A DNA stretch of 46,682 nucleotides from an uncultured Clostridia bacterium (GTDB lineage: Bacteria; Bacillota; Clostridia; Oscillospirales; Acutalibacteraceae). The DNA lies in NCBI GenBank assembly GCA_937916395.1, contig CALFTN010000061.1:1-46682 (forward strand). The letters run 5' to 3'. Both the position numbers and the translations under genes were made by a program. Positions 16,507-24,460 of the stretch are shown one piece after another (position 1 is the first letter of the stretch; every line of letters begins with the position of its first letter). The notes beneath the pieces are model-generated. The model worked only from the letters and a program-made list of their open reading frames with translations, did not search any database and had not been told where the DNA came from.

Positions 16507-16571
16507 GTTAAATTCCTTCTGATTATAGAATTTTAAGTGTAGTAATAACTACTATTTATGTGTTTTAAATT

Positions 16572-16889
16572 TTATCTTCCCTCTTCAAACTTTACATTAG
16601 ATGGATATTTGCTTTCATTTATTTCTGATTTCATTTTAGCTACTTGCTCTATATCAATGTCATAAATATTAGCAATAGCTAAAGCATAATAAATTACATC
16701 CCATAATTCTTCATCTATTGTGCCATTAATATCGGTGTTGCTTTGCACTTTCAAATCTTTTCTCATTGCACGAGAAAGTTCCCCGACTTCTTCAGATAAT
16801 TTAAAAAAATAATCCTTTAAAAGTTCGGGATGATAGTCTTTCTGTTTAATGTAAGTTTGTAAATATTTAATAGTGGTTTTTCCATCCAT
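16572..16889 (-). CDS. MazG-like nucleotide pyrophosphohydrolase
   Basis: 105 residues, one all-helical MazG/dUTPase-like domain. The metal-binding acidic motifs are visible: 'KLSEEVGELSRAM' (ExxE) and 'DEELWDVIYYALAIA' (ExxD). Such proteins hydrolyse NTPs or dNTPs to monophosphates and diphosphate, often as house-cleaning enzymes. The start has GAGGAA 8 bases upstream. Probably co-transcribed with the nucleoside phosphorylase. Confidence 0.82.
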   Translation of the reverse strand: MDGKTTIKYLQTYIKQKDYHPELLKDYFFKLSEEVGELSRAMRKDLKVQSNTDINGTIDEELWDVIYYALAIANIYDIDIEQVAKMKSEINESKYPSNVKFEEGR

Positions 16890-16954
16890 AAATTTAATTC
16901 CTCGTGAACTTAATGTAGTATGCTGCTATCCATATTGAATTTTGTAAAGCGAAA

Positions 16955-18994
16955 CTAAAGCACTTCTCTTAAATACAACCCAGCCGTTTTCTTGAACGGA
17001 GCAGATTGTTTGTTTTTGCAAAGCTTTAAAATTTCTTTACATTCATCTTTACTCTCGTTTGAAAAATACATTGTGGTAAAATCGCAATTGAGATTTATTT
17101 TGTCACAGATATAAAGTGGAACGGAATTGTGTAAAACTGAATACACTTTATTGTGACATAAAACATTAAACTCGATATTTTTTCTGTCGGTTATTTTTCG
17201 TTTGCCGTTACAATTGCCACAACCGTCTTTTTGCTTTAATGGACAGCTTCTGAAAAACATAAGTGGTAAATTGCCGTAACAGAAAGCTCCGATTTTGGCG
17301 TCAGAGCTAATGTTATCAATAGCTTTGGCTGATAATTCTACTGACAAGGTTAAATCCTTTACACCAATGTGTTCGTAGAATTCTATTGCCTCAGAGTTTG
17401 CAATGTTAAGTGTATGGCCACCAAAAGCATTGAGGTTTGCACTTTTTATGATTTCTATGCCACCAATATTGCCACTAATAGCATTTTTGAAGCCGAAAGA
17501 TTTTAATTCTTGTAAGTTACTTAAAATCTTTTCTTCATAAAACGGATAAATCAAGTCTGGTAATTCAATTATAACCTTCTCTTTTATTTCTTTTAAATCT
17601 TCCTTGTGACTAAAAACTTCTTTAATAGGGAAAATCAAATATTCACAAATGTTAAATTCATTTGAATATTGATTGAACTCAGAAAACCTTGCTCTTAAAG
17701 TGGGGGTTTTCTTTTTGTTGCTTTCTTTAAATTTTGGTGAAACGTCAAAAATTTCTCGATTTGTACGATTTAATTCTAAATCCAACTTCTCAACACATTC
17801 GCGTCTTAACGCGTTAATTGTGGAAAGAGAAAGTGTTAAATTTTCTGGATTGTTAAATTGTAAATCATTTAAAAAGTAAGGTGTACCACCGAGCTTTTTA
17901 AGATTTTTTTCTGCCATTTCAAAAGAAAGCACACTTTTAATAGGCTCTTCTCCACCATCTGTTGTAGCTGTTAGTGTTATGTCTCTCACTGTACACTGTA
18001 AAACTGTGCTTTCTTTTGTAACAGTGAAACTCATATCAACAGGTGTAACAGGAGTGTCAGCTTTATATAACGCCTGAAGCTCTTTAAAAACATCATTTGT
18101 AGCAGAAACAACATCATCTTTACTTCTGTAGCCGAACATATCGCTGTTTCTTTTATCCATCAAATAGCCGTCAGTAAAACCACTTCTTGAAAATACTGCT
18201 TTTAATAAATTCTTATCATATTCTTTATTGCTCAAAGCATTTTTACAAGCTGTAACGGCTGATGCCACATATTCAGGACGTTTCATTCTGCCTTCGATTT
18301 TTAAAGATGTAACGCCTATAGTTTCTAATTCTTTAAGATGGTCAATGTAAGACATATCTTTTAAAGAAAGTGCAAAATTTTTGTTATCTACTTTCCAGTC
18401 TAATCTGCAAGGCTGAGCACAAAGCCCGCGGTTACCACTTCTTTCACCTAAAAAGGCAGAAATATAACAGTTACCAGAAACGGACATACAATGAGCTCCG
18501 TGAACGAAAACTTCCGTTTCGAGAGTAGTGCTTTTTACTATTTTTTCTATTTCTCTGAATGAAAGCTCACGAGCGAGCACTACTCTTGTAAAGCCTAACT
18601 TTTCTAACACCTTTACACCACTTACGTTGTGAATTGCCATCTGGGTTGAAGCGTGTAAGGGGAGTGAAGGACAGATTTTTTTAACAGCTTTAACAGTTGC
18701 AAAATCCTGAACAATTACTGCATCTGCCTGAGACTCAGCAATTTCTTTTATAGTTTCATAAAGCTCTTGTAATTCTTTATCAAAGACTATTGTATTTAAA
18801 GTAACGTAAACTTTAACGTTATATGAGTGACAATATTTAACTGCTTCGTTTAAATTGAAACTGTCAAAATTATCTGCATTACGTCTTGCGTTAAAATTCT
18901 TTGTACCAAGGTAAACTGCATTTGCACCACTTCTTACTGCTGCTAGTAATTGCTCCTCGGAGCCTACTGGTGCCAAAATTTCTGCGTTATTCAT
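16955..18994 (-). CDS. U32 family protein with DUF3656 (RlhA-like, RNA C/U hydroxylation type)
   Basis: 679 residues. The N-terminal TIM-barrel-like U32 domain has the signature 'EVFVHGAHCMSVSGNCYIS' followed by 'CAQPCRLDW' Cys residues. A DUF3656/collagenase-like region (~380-430) is followed by a C-terminal half with a second Cys cluster 'CPLKQKDGCGNCNG' (~590). Relatives of this length include E. coli RlhA, which hydroxylates 23S rRNA C2501 in a prephenate-dependent reaction; older annotations call them peptidases. Its ATG overlaps the stop of the upstream U32 gene by 8 bases, so the two are translationally coupled. Confidence 0.8.
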   Translation of the reverse strand: MNNAEILAPVGSEEQLLAAVRSGANAVYLGTKNFNARRNADNFDSFNLNEAVKYCHSYNVKVYVTLNTIVFDKELQELYETIKEIAESQADAVIVQDFATVKAVKKICPSLPLHASTQMAIHNVSGVKVLEKLGFTRVVLARELSFREIEKIVKSTTLETEVFVHGAHCMSVSGNCYISAFLGERSGNRGLCAQPCRLDWKVDNKNFALSLKDMSYIDHLKELETIGVTSLKIEGRMKRPEYVASAVTACKNALSNKEYDKNLLKAVFSRSGFTDGYLMDKRNSDMFGYRSKDDVVSATNDVFKELQALYKADTPVTPVDMSFTVTKESTVLQCTVRDITLTATTDGGEEPIKSVLSFEMAEKNLKKLGGTPYFLNDLQFNNPENLTLSLSTINALRRECVEKLDLELNRTNREIFDVSPKFKESNKKKTPTLRARFSEFNQYSNEFNICEYLIFPIKEVFSHKEDLKEIKEKVIIELPDLIYPFYEEKILSNLQELKSFGFKNAISGNIGGIEIIKSANLNAFGGHTLNIANSEAIEFYEHIGVKDLTLSVELSAKAIDNISSDAKIGAFCYGNLPLMFFRSCPLKQKDGCGNCNGKRKITDRKNIEFNVLCHNKVYSVLHNSVPLYICDKINLNCDFTTMYFSNESKDECKEILKLCKNKQSAPFKKTAGLYLREVL

Positions 18995-20192
18995 TTTCTT
19001 TTCTCACTCTTAAAATGTCACCACATTTAACTTCTATGTCACCACAAGAAATGTAGAGTATTTGCTGTGGATGACAAGCAGTTTCTAATTCCTCTCCGTC
19101 TTCTGTTTCTATTGCCTCTACTATGAATGAAGTGCCTAATGAAAGTGGGGTAACAAGCTCTAATTGGTCACCCTTTTTAAAGAAGTTACGTTGTTCAATT
19201 AAAACCTTACCATTCTTTGAATCTTCTAATGCAACACCAGCAAAGGTGCAGTCCTGATGATAAAGACCGTCGTTAAAATGGTTGTGCACTAAGTTGCCAT
19301 AGTAAAAGCCTGAGTTGTATGGTCTGTGGCTTACTGCTTCTAATTCTCTTTCAATAAGCTCCATAGGTGCGCTTTTATCAATGGCACGTCTGTAAGCATT
19401 TACTACGTGAGCAACGTAATACTCAGTTTTCATTCTGCCTTCAATTTTAAATGAGTCAACACCAGCATCCTTTAATTCGTCTAAGAATGAAACTGCTTTC
19501 ATATCGTGTGAGCTTAAAATTGCTGTGTGGTCAGGGTATTCTTCAACCTTGTAAAATTCGTTTGGTCTGTTTCTTTCCATGAGATAATAACTCCAACGGC
19601 AAGGCTGAGTACATTCGCCACGGTTACCACTTCTGTCATTTAAAAATGAGGAAATTAAGCATCTGCCAGAATATGCCATACACATAGCCCCGTGAACGAA
19701 TGCTTCAAGCTCTAATTCTTTTGGGATTTTCTGGTGTAATTCGCCAATTTCTTCTATTGTCATTTCACGTGCGAGAACAACTCTTGAAGCACCCATTTCA
19801 TAATAAGCATTTGCTGCTGCGTAGTTACAGCAGTTAGCCTGAGTGCTTATGTGTACATCTAAATCAGGAGCACTTTTTTTTATTGTAGCAACTGCCCCAA
19901 GGTCAGAAACAATTACTGCATCAGCACCAATCTCATAAAGCATTTTGGCGTAGTCTTTAAGTGGTTCTATTTCATTGTTTTTAGTAAAGCTGTTAACAGT
20001 GACATAAAGCTTTTTTTTGTGTTCGTGAGTGTAGTTAACCGCCTCTATAAGCTTTTCTTCTGTGAATGCGGCTTTATCTGCTCTTAACTGCAAAAGTGGA
20101 CCACCAACATAAACGGCATCAGCACCAAACTTAATTGCAGTTTTAAGACAATTCATATCACCAGCAGGTGAAAGAAGTTCAGGTTTAAACAT
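18987..20192 (-). CDS. U32 family protein (TrhP/YrrO-like tRNA hydroxylation)
   Basis: 401 residues beginning 'MFKPELLSPAGDM'. U32 signature 'EAFVHGAMCMAYSGRCLIS' plus 'CTQPCRWSYY' supply the Cys ligands of the family Fe-S cluster. Proteins of this size in Firmicutes (YrrO/TrhP2) take part in prephenate-dependent 5-hydroxyuridine formation at the tRNA wobble position. The C-terminal ~80 residues are a small beta-barrel (peptidase_U32_C type). The start has GAGGTA 8 bases upstream. First gene of a two-gene operon, divergent from serC. Confidence 0.8.
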   Translation of the reverse strand: MFKPELLSPAGDMNCLKTAIKFGADAVYVGGPLLQLRADKAAFTEEKLIEAVNYTHEHKKKLYVTVNSFTKNNEIEPLKDYAKMLYEIGADAVIVSDLGAVATIKKSAPDLDVHISTQANCCNYAAANAYYEMGASRVVLAREMTIEEIGELHQKIPKELELEAFVHGAMCMAYSGRCLISSFLNDRSGNRGECTQPCRWSYYLMERNRPNEFYKVEEYPDHTAILSSHDMKAVSFLDELKDAGVDSFKIEGRMKTEYYVAHVVNAYRRAIDKSAPMELIERELEAVSHRPYNSGFYYGNLVHNHFNDGLYHQDCTFAGVALEDSKNGKVLIEQRNFFKKGDQLELVTPLSLGTSFIVEAIETEDGEELETACHPQQILYISCGDIEVKCGDILRVRKENE

Positions 20193-20329
20193 TTAAAATA
20201 CCTCTATATCTGAAAAATAATCATACTTATTATATAATACAGTATTTCTAAGAAAAAAACAAGTTCTGGAAAAATATACGATAATATGTAGAATTATGCA
20301 GAAAACATGATAAAAAATACATTAAACTA

Positions 20330-20359
20330 TTGACAGTTTCATATATATGGGTGTATACT
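20330..20359 (+). promoter_or_regulatory. Promoter of serC-serA
   Basis: TTGACA (20330-20335), 18-base spacer, TATACT (20354-20359), 36 bases upstream of the serC start. The leader is short, with no visible riboswitch. Confidence 0.75.
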
Positions 20360-20395
20360 ATTGCATATTTTAAATAAAGATAGGGGTATTTTTAT

Positions 20396-21478
20396 ATGAG
20401 CAGAGTTTATAATTTTTCGGCAGGTCCTTCAATGTTACCTGAAGAAGTGTTAAAAAAAGCAGCGGCAGAAATGCTTGATTACGAAGGTAGTGGCCAATCT
20501 GTAATGGAAATGTCACACCGTTCAAAAGTGTATGATAGTATTATAAAAGGTGCCGAGTCACTTTTAAGAGAGCTTATGAACATTCCTGATAATTATAAGG
20601 TTTTATTTTTACAGGGTGGCGCTTCAACACAATTTGCCGCAATTCCTTTAAACTTTATGAATGGTAGTGGTAAAGCTGATTTTATTATCACTGGTCAATG
20701 GGCAAAAAAAGCATTTTCAGAAGCAAAGAAGTATGGCGATGTAAAGGCAGTTGCTTCATCAGAAGATGAAATATATACATATATTCCGAAAACTAAAAAA
20801 GAAGATTTTCGTGAAGACGCTGATTATGTATATATTTGTATGAACAACACAATTTACGGTACAGTTTACAAAGAGTTACCAGATACAGGCGATATTCCGC
20901 TTATTGCAGATATTTCAAGCTGTTTCTTGTCAGAGCCACTTGATGTATCGAAATTTGGTATGGTTTATGGTGGCGCACAAAAGAATGTGGCACCGGCTGG
21001 TCTTACTATTGCAATTATTCGTGAAGACCTTTTAGGCAAAGCACGTGATATTACACCAACAATGTTGAATTATCAGATTCACGCAGATAACGCTTCACTT
21101 TACAACACACCACCTTGCTATACTATATATATCTGCAAGCTTGTTTTAGAGTGGATTAAAAACCTTGGTGGACTTCAGAAAATGAAAGAATTAAACGAGG
21201 CAAAGGCTAAAATGCTTTATGACTTCCTTGATAACAGCAAGCTCTTCAAAGGTACAGTGAAAAAAGAAGACCGTTCACTTATGAATGTTCCTTTTGTTAC
21301 TGGTAATGAAGAATTAGATGCGAAGTTTGTAAAAGAGGCAACAGAAGCTGGTCTTGTAAACCTTAAGGGACACAGAACTGTTGGTGGTATGAGAGCGTCA
21401 ATTTATAATGCAATGCCAATAGATGGTGTTAAAGCTCTCGTAGAGTTTATGGAAAAATTTGAAAAGGAAAATGGCTGA
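20396..21478 (+). CDS. serC: Phosphoserine aminotransferase
   Basis: 360 residues, normal family length. It converts 3-phosphohydroxypyruvate and glutamate to phosphoserine (serine and PLP-related metabolism). The N terminus 'YNFSAGPSMLPEEVL' is the SerC hallmark; the PLP-binding lysine is in 'YGGAQKNVAPAGL' (~residue 197); 'GHRTVGGMRASIYNAMP' near the C terminus is also characteristic. Followed immediately by serA, with overlap. Confidence 0.95.
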   Translation: MSRVYNFSAGPSMLPEEVLKKAAAEMLDYEGSGQSVMEMSHRSKVYDSIIKGAESLLRELMNIPDNYKVLFLQGGASTQFAAIPLNFMNGSGKADFIITGQWAKKAFSEAKKYGDVKAVASSEDEIYTYIPKTKKEDFREDADYVYICMNNTIYGTVYKELPDTGDIPLIADISSCFLSEPLDVSKFGMVYGGAQKNVAPAGLTIAIIREDLLGKARDITPTMLNYQIHADNASLYNTPPCYTIYICKLVLEWIKNLGGLQKMKELNEAKAKMLYDFLDNSKLFKGTVKKEDRSLMNVPFVTGNEELDAKFVKEATEAGLVNLKGHRTVGGMRASIYNAMPIDGVKALVEFMEKFEKENG

Positions 21479-22634
21479 TATGGATATTTTAACTTTAAAT
21501 AAGATTTCAAAAATAGGTCTTAAAGAATTTGATTCAAGCTATAATATTTTAGAGGAATGTGAAAATCCACAAGGCATTATTGTTCGTTCCGCTTCAATGC
21601 ACGAGTATGAATTCGGGAATGAAACACTTGCAGTAGCAAGAGCTGGTGCTGGTGTTAATAATATTCCTGTTGCAGATTGTGCCGGCAAGGGTGTTGTTGT
21701 ATTTAACACGCCTGGTGCTAATGCAAATGCAGTTAAAGAGCTTGTTATTTGTGGTCTTATGGTTTCTTCAAGAAAGGTTATGGCGTCATACGACTGGTGC
21801 AAGGGCTTAAAGGGCGAGGGCGAAAATGTTGGTAAGCTTGTTGAAAAAGGTAAATCACAGTTCGCTGGTCCTGAGATTTCTGGTAAAGTTTTAGGTCTTA
21901 TTGGTCTTGGTGCTATTGGCCGTCTTGTGGCTGAGTCTGCAATTGCTTTGGGCATGAAGGTTATCGGCTTTGATGCGTTTTTAAGTGATGAAGGAAAGGC
22001 TCTTCTTAATTCACAAGTAGAACTTGTAGGTAGTGTAGACGAAATTTATGAGAATTCTGATTATATTTCTCTCCACATCCCTGCAACTGCAGATACAAAG
22101 GGCAGTATAAATGAAAGCACAATTTCTAAAATGAAAGACGGCGTAAGAATTCTTAACTTCGCACGTGGTGAGCTTGTGAATTCCAAGGATTTATTATCTG
22201 CGTTAGCGAGCGGTAAGGTTGCTTGTTATGTTACTGACTTTCCAACAGACGATGTTATCGGTGTAGAAAATGTTGTGGCACTTCCACATCTCGGTGCATC
22301 AACACCAGAGTCAGAAGAAAACTGTGCTTATATGGCAGCAGTGCAAATGAAAGAATTTTTAGAAAAGGGTAATATCAAGAATTCTGTAAACTTCCCTAAT
22401 GTAATTTTAGATGATGATGGTGACAGATTCTCTGTAATTCATAAATCAGATTTAAATACAAATGATATTCTTTCTGTGTTTACTGAAAATGGCGTTACAG
22501 TTAAAGCATTCAAATCAGGAACAAAAGGGGAATTTACATATTCGCTCTTTGTGGTTGACAGTGTTACTGATGATGTTGCTGGTGCAGTAGCAAAACTCGC
22601 TGGTGTTGTGAGAGTTAGAGAGATTAGGAATTAG
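21471..22634 (+). CDS. serA: D-3-phosphoglycerate dehydrogenase
   Basis: About 387 residues. It oxidises 3-phosphoglycerate with NAD, feeding SerC. Visible are the Rossmann motif 'GLIGLGAIGRLVAES', 'ISLHIPATADTKGSI', 'NFARGELVN', and the catalytic His region 'LPHLGASTPESEENC'. The C-terminal ~70 residues form one small ACT-like domain, suggesting feedback control by serine. The ATG at 21471 overlaps the serC stop by 8 bases; ATG 21480 with AAGGA 11 bases upstream is an equally good start. The final codons and TAG stop come from the first units of a heptamer array. Confidence 0.93.
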   Translation: MADMDILTLNKISKIGLKEFDSSYNILEECENPQGIIVRSASMHEYEFGNETLAVARAGAGVNNIPVADCAGKGVVVFNTPGANANAVKELVICGLMVSSRKVMASYDWCKGLKGEGENVGKLVEKGKSQFAGPEISGKVLGLIGLGAIGRLVAESAIALGMKVIGFDAFLSDEGKALLNSQVELVGSVDEIYENSDYISLHIPATADTKGSINESTISKMKDGVRILNFARGELVNSKDLLSALASGKVACYVTDFPTDDVIGVENVVALPHLGASTPESEENCAYMAAVQMKEFLEKGNIKNSVNFPNVILDDDGDRFSVIHKSDLNTNDILSVFTENGVTVKAFKSGTKGEFTYSLFVVDSVTDDVAGAVAKLAGVVRVREIRN

Positions 22635-22780
22635 GAACTAGGAACTAGGAATTAGGAATTAGGAATTAGGATTCACAATGAATTAATTCATCCTATCATT
22701 TAAGGTTTGATTTTATGTCAACTAAAAATGATAGGATGATTTTGCTTTTATAATCAAATTCCTGGTTCCTGATTCCTAAA
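22623..22780. repeat. Heptamer-bounded hairpin element, copy 1
   Basis: Left: seven direct units of TTAGGAA/CTAGGAA type (22623-22670), the first supplying the serA stop codon. Centre: a 14-bp perfect stem TCATCCTATCATTT (22688-22701) with AAATGATAGGATGA (22726-22739), then TTTTGCTTTTATA. Right: three inverted heptamers (22758-22778). The core shares CTATCATT...AACTAAAAATGATAG and TTGCTTTT.AT with the element at 44284-44430. The hairpin probably also terminates serCA. Confidence 0.8.
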
Positions 22781-22786
22781 AAAATA

Positions 22787-22816
22787 TTGACAAATATTGT
22801 AATTTGGGTGTATAAT
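22787..22816 (+). promoter_or_regulatory. Promoter of the secreted metallophosphoesterase
   Basis: TTGACA (22787-22792), 18-base spacer, consensus TATAAT (22811-22816). Confidence 0.75.
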
Positions 22817-22868
22817 ACTTGGGTAATCAAAATAGCACGATTATGTGTTTGAAACTCGGAGGTTAGTT

Positions 22869-24401
22869 ATGAAAAATACAGTTAAAAAGTCACTTTCGGC
22901 TGTTCTTGCTGTGTTGATGCTTGTTTCTTGTTTCGTTTTTTCAGTTTCTGCTGAAGAAGGCGACAAATCAGGCTATGTTGTAGAAAGACAAAGCTGTACT
23001 GTTTATGGTGACACTGGGACACAAAGGGGATTTTCTTGGTTTACACCTGATGATTGCGATTCAGTAGCACAGGTTGTTAAAGCTTCTGATTACCTTGTTA
23101 CTGGTTTTGATAAAGCAATTTCTTTTGAAGGTTCTTCAAAAAGCTTTCAGGATTATTATAACCACAAGGTTGTAGCTACTGGTCTTAAAAAAGGTACTAC
23201 ATACTACTATCGCTTAGGTAGCCTTGAAAATGATGTATGGGGCGACACAGGCTCATTTTTTACAGATAATGGTGACGACAGTTTTACATTTATTGCTATT
23301 GCTGACGTTCAGGCAAGTAGTTACGAAAATTTCTATGCAGCTTCACTCGTTATGGACGCTGCAGTTAAGACTTTCCCTAAAGCAGAGTTAGTTGTTAATA
23401 TGGGTGACTTCGTTAACGATTGCACAAACCAAGAGTGGCAAGATTATAGCAAGGCTTTTGGTAAATATAACAATAATTTAACTCTTGCTCCTGTTGCAGG
23501 TAACCACGAGGGTAACATTACAAACAAGCTTAATGTTGGTTGGTTTGATACAACATTTAACCTTCAGGGTGCTGATGGACTTTTAAATGGTACTAATGGT
23601 ACTTTCTATTCATTCGATTATGGTTCAGCTCATTTCTGTGTTCTTAATACAAATGATATGTACCCAATGACAGAAGCACAAAGAAACTGGATTATAAACG
23701 ATTTAACTGCTTCAGATGCACAGTGGAAGATTCTTTTGACTCACCGTGCACCTTACTCAGCTGGTAAAAATATTAATAAGCCAGACACAGTTTTATTGCG
23801 TGAAGTTCTTATTGAAATTATTGACCAGACAGATGTTGACTTGGTTCTTTCAGGTCACGACCACATGTATATGAGAACAAAACAGGTTAAAGGCGATGCT
23901 GTTGTTGAAAATGTTGAATATGTAAAAGAAGTTTACAATGGCGTTGAAACAACATTTGCTCTTAATCCAGATGGTACAATTTATGCTCTTCCAAGTACAG
24001 CTGGTACAAAGCGTTATGGCGTAAATGAAGACGCTATGGCTCCAATTTTTGATTGTGCAGATGTTTACACTACAACTCGTTCTGAGCGTGACGAAGAAGG
24101 TAACGAAACTAACCCAGATGCTGGCGGATGCTTTGCTGGTATTAGAATAGATGGTGACAAGCTCATTTATGAAGCTTATGTATTAAGCGATGTAAATGAG
24201 AATAAACCAGAGGAACAACAAAAATTAACAAAGATTGATAGCTATGCTATTAAAAAGACTGATAAGGCAGCAGATTTAGATGATACTTATCTTCCTACTG
24301 ACCCAATTGGTACAATAGACCAGACAATTATGAATTTCTTTGTAGCAATTCCTAGTCTTATTGTTACTTACATTAAGATGTTAATTGGTAGTATACTTTA
24401 A
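22869..24401 (+). CDS. Secreted purple-acid-phosphatase-like metallophosphoesterase
   Basis: 510 residues. A Sec signal peptide (Lys-rich start, hydrophobic 'LSAVLAVLMLVSCFVFSVSA', cut after ASA-like VSA ~28) is followed by an FN3-like N-terminal domain (~35-125). The calcineurin-type phosphoesterase domain has all metal motifs: 'AIADVQ', 'GDFVND', 'GNHEG', 'THRAPYS' and 'GHDHMYMR'. It should hydrolyse phosphate esters outside the cell, with a two-metal centre. The C terminus ends in a hydrophobic stretch ('FFVAIPSLIVTYIKMLIGSIL' in part) that could hold it in the membrane. ATG 22869 follows CGGAGG by 6 bases; the longer GTG start at 22845 is unlikely. Confidence 0.87.
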   Translation: MKNTVKKSLSAVLAVLMLVSCFVFSVSAEEGDKSGYVVERQSCTVYGDTGTQRGFSWFTPDDCDSVAQVVKASDYLVTGFDKAISFEGSSKSFQDYYNHKVVATGLKKGTTYYYRLGSLENDVWGDTGSFFTDNGDDSFTFIAIADVQASSYENFYAASLVMDAAVKTFPKAELVVNMGDFVNDCTNQEWQDYSKAFGKYNNNLTLAPVAGNHEGNITNKLNVGWFDTTFNLQGADGLLNGTNGTFYSFDYGSAHFCVLNTNDMYPMTEAQRNWIINDLTASDAQWKILLTHRAPYSAGKNINKPDTVLLREVLIEIIDQTDVDLVLSGHDHMYMRTKQVKGDAVVENVEYVKEVYNGVETTFALNPDGTIYALPSTAGTKRYGVNEDAMAPIFDCADVYTTTRSERDEEGNETNPDAGGCFAGIRIDGDKLIYEAYVLSDVNENKPEEQQKLTKIDSYAIKKTDKAADLDDTYLPTDPIGTIDQTIMNFFVAIPSLIVTYIKMLIGSIL

Positions 24402-24412
24402 TAATAAAAAAT

Positions 24413-24456
24413 GCGCCCTACAAAAGATTTTTTGAAATCTTTTGTAGGGTGCTTTT
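24413..24456. terminator. Bidirectional terminator (metallophosphoesterase / GH38)
   Basis: An 18-bp stem (24413-24430 with 24435-24452), 4-base loop, T-rich on both strands, sits between the convergent genes. Confidence 0.85.
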
Positions 24457-24460
24457 GTTT

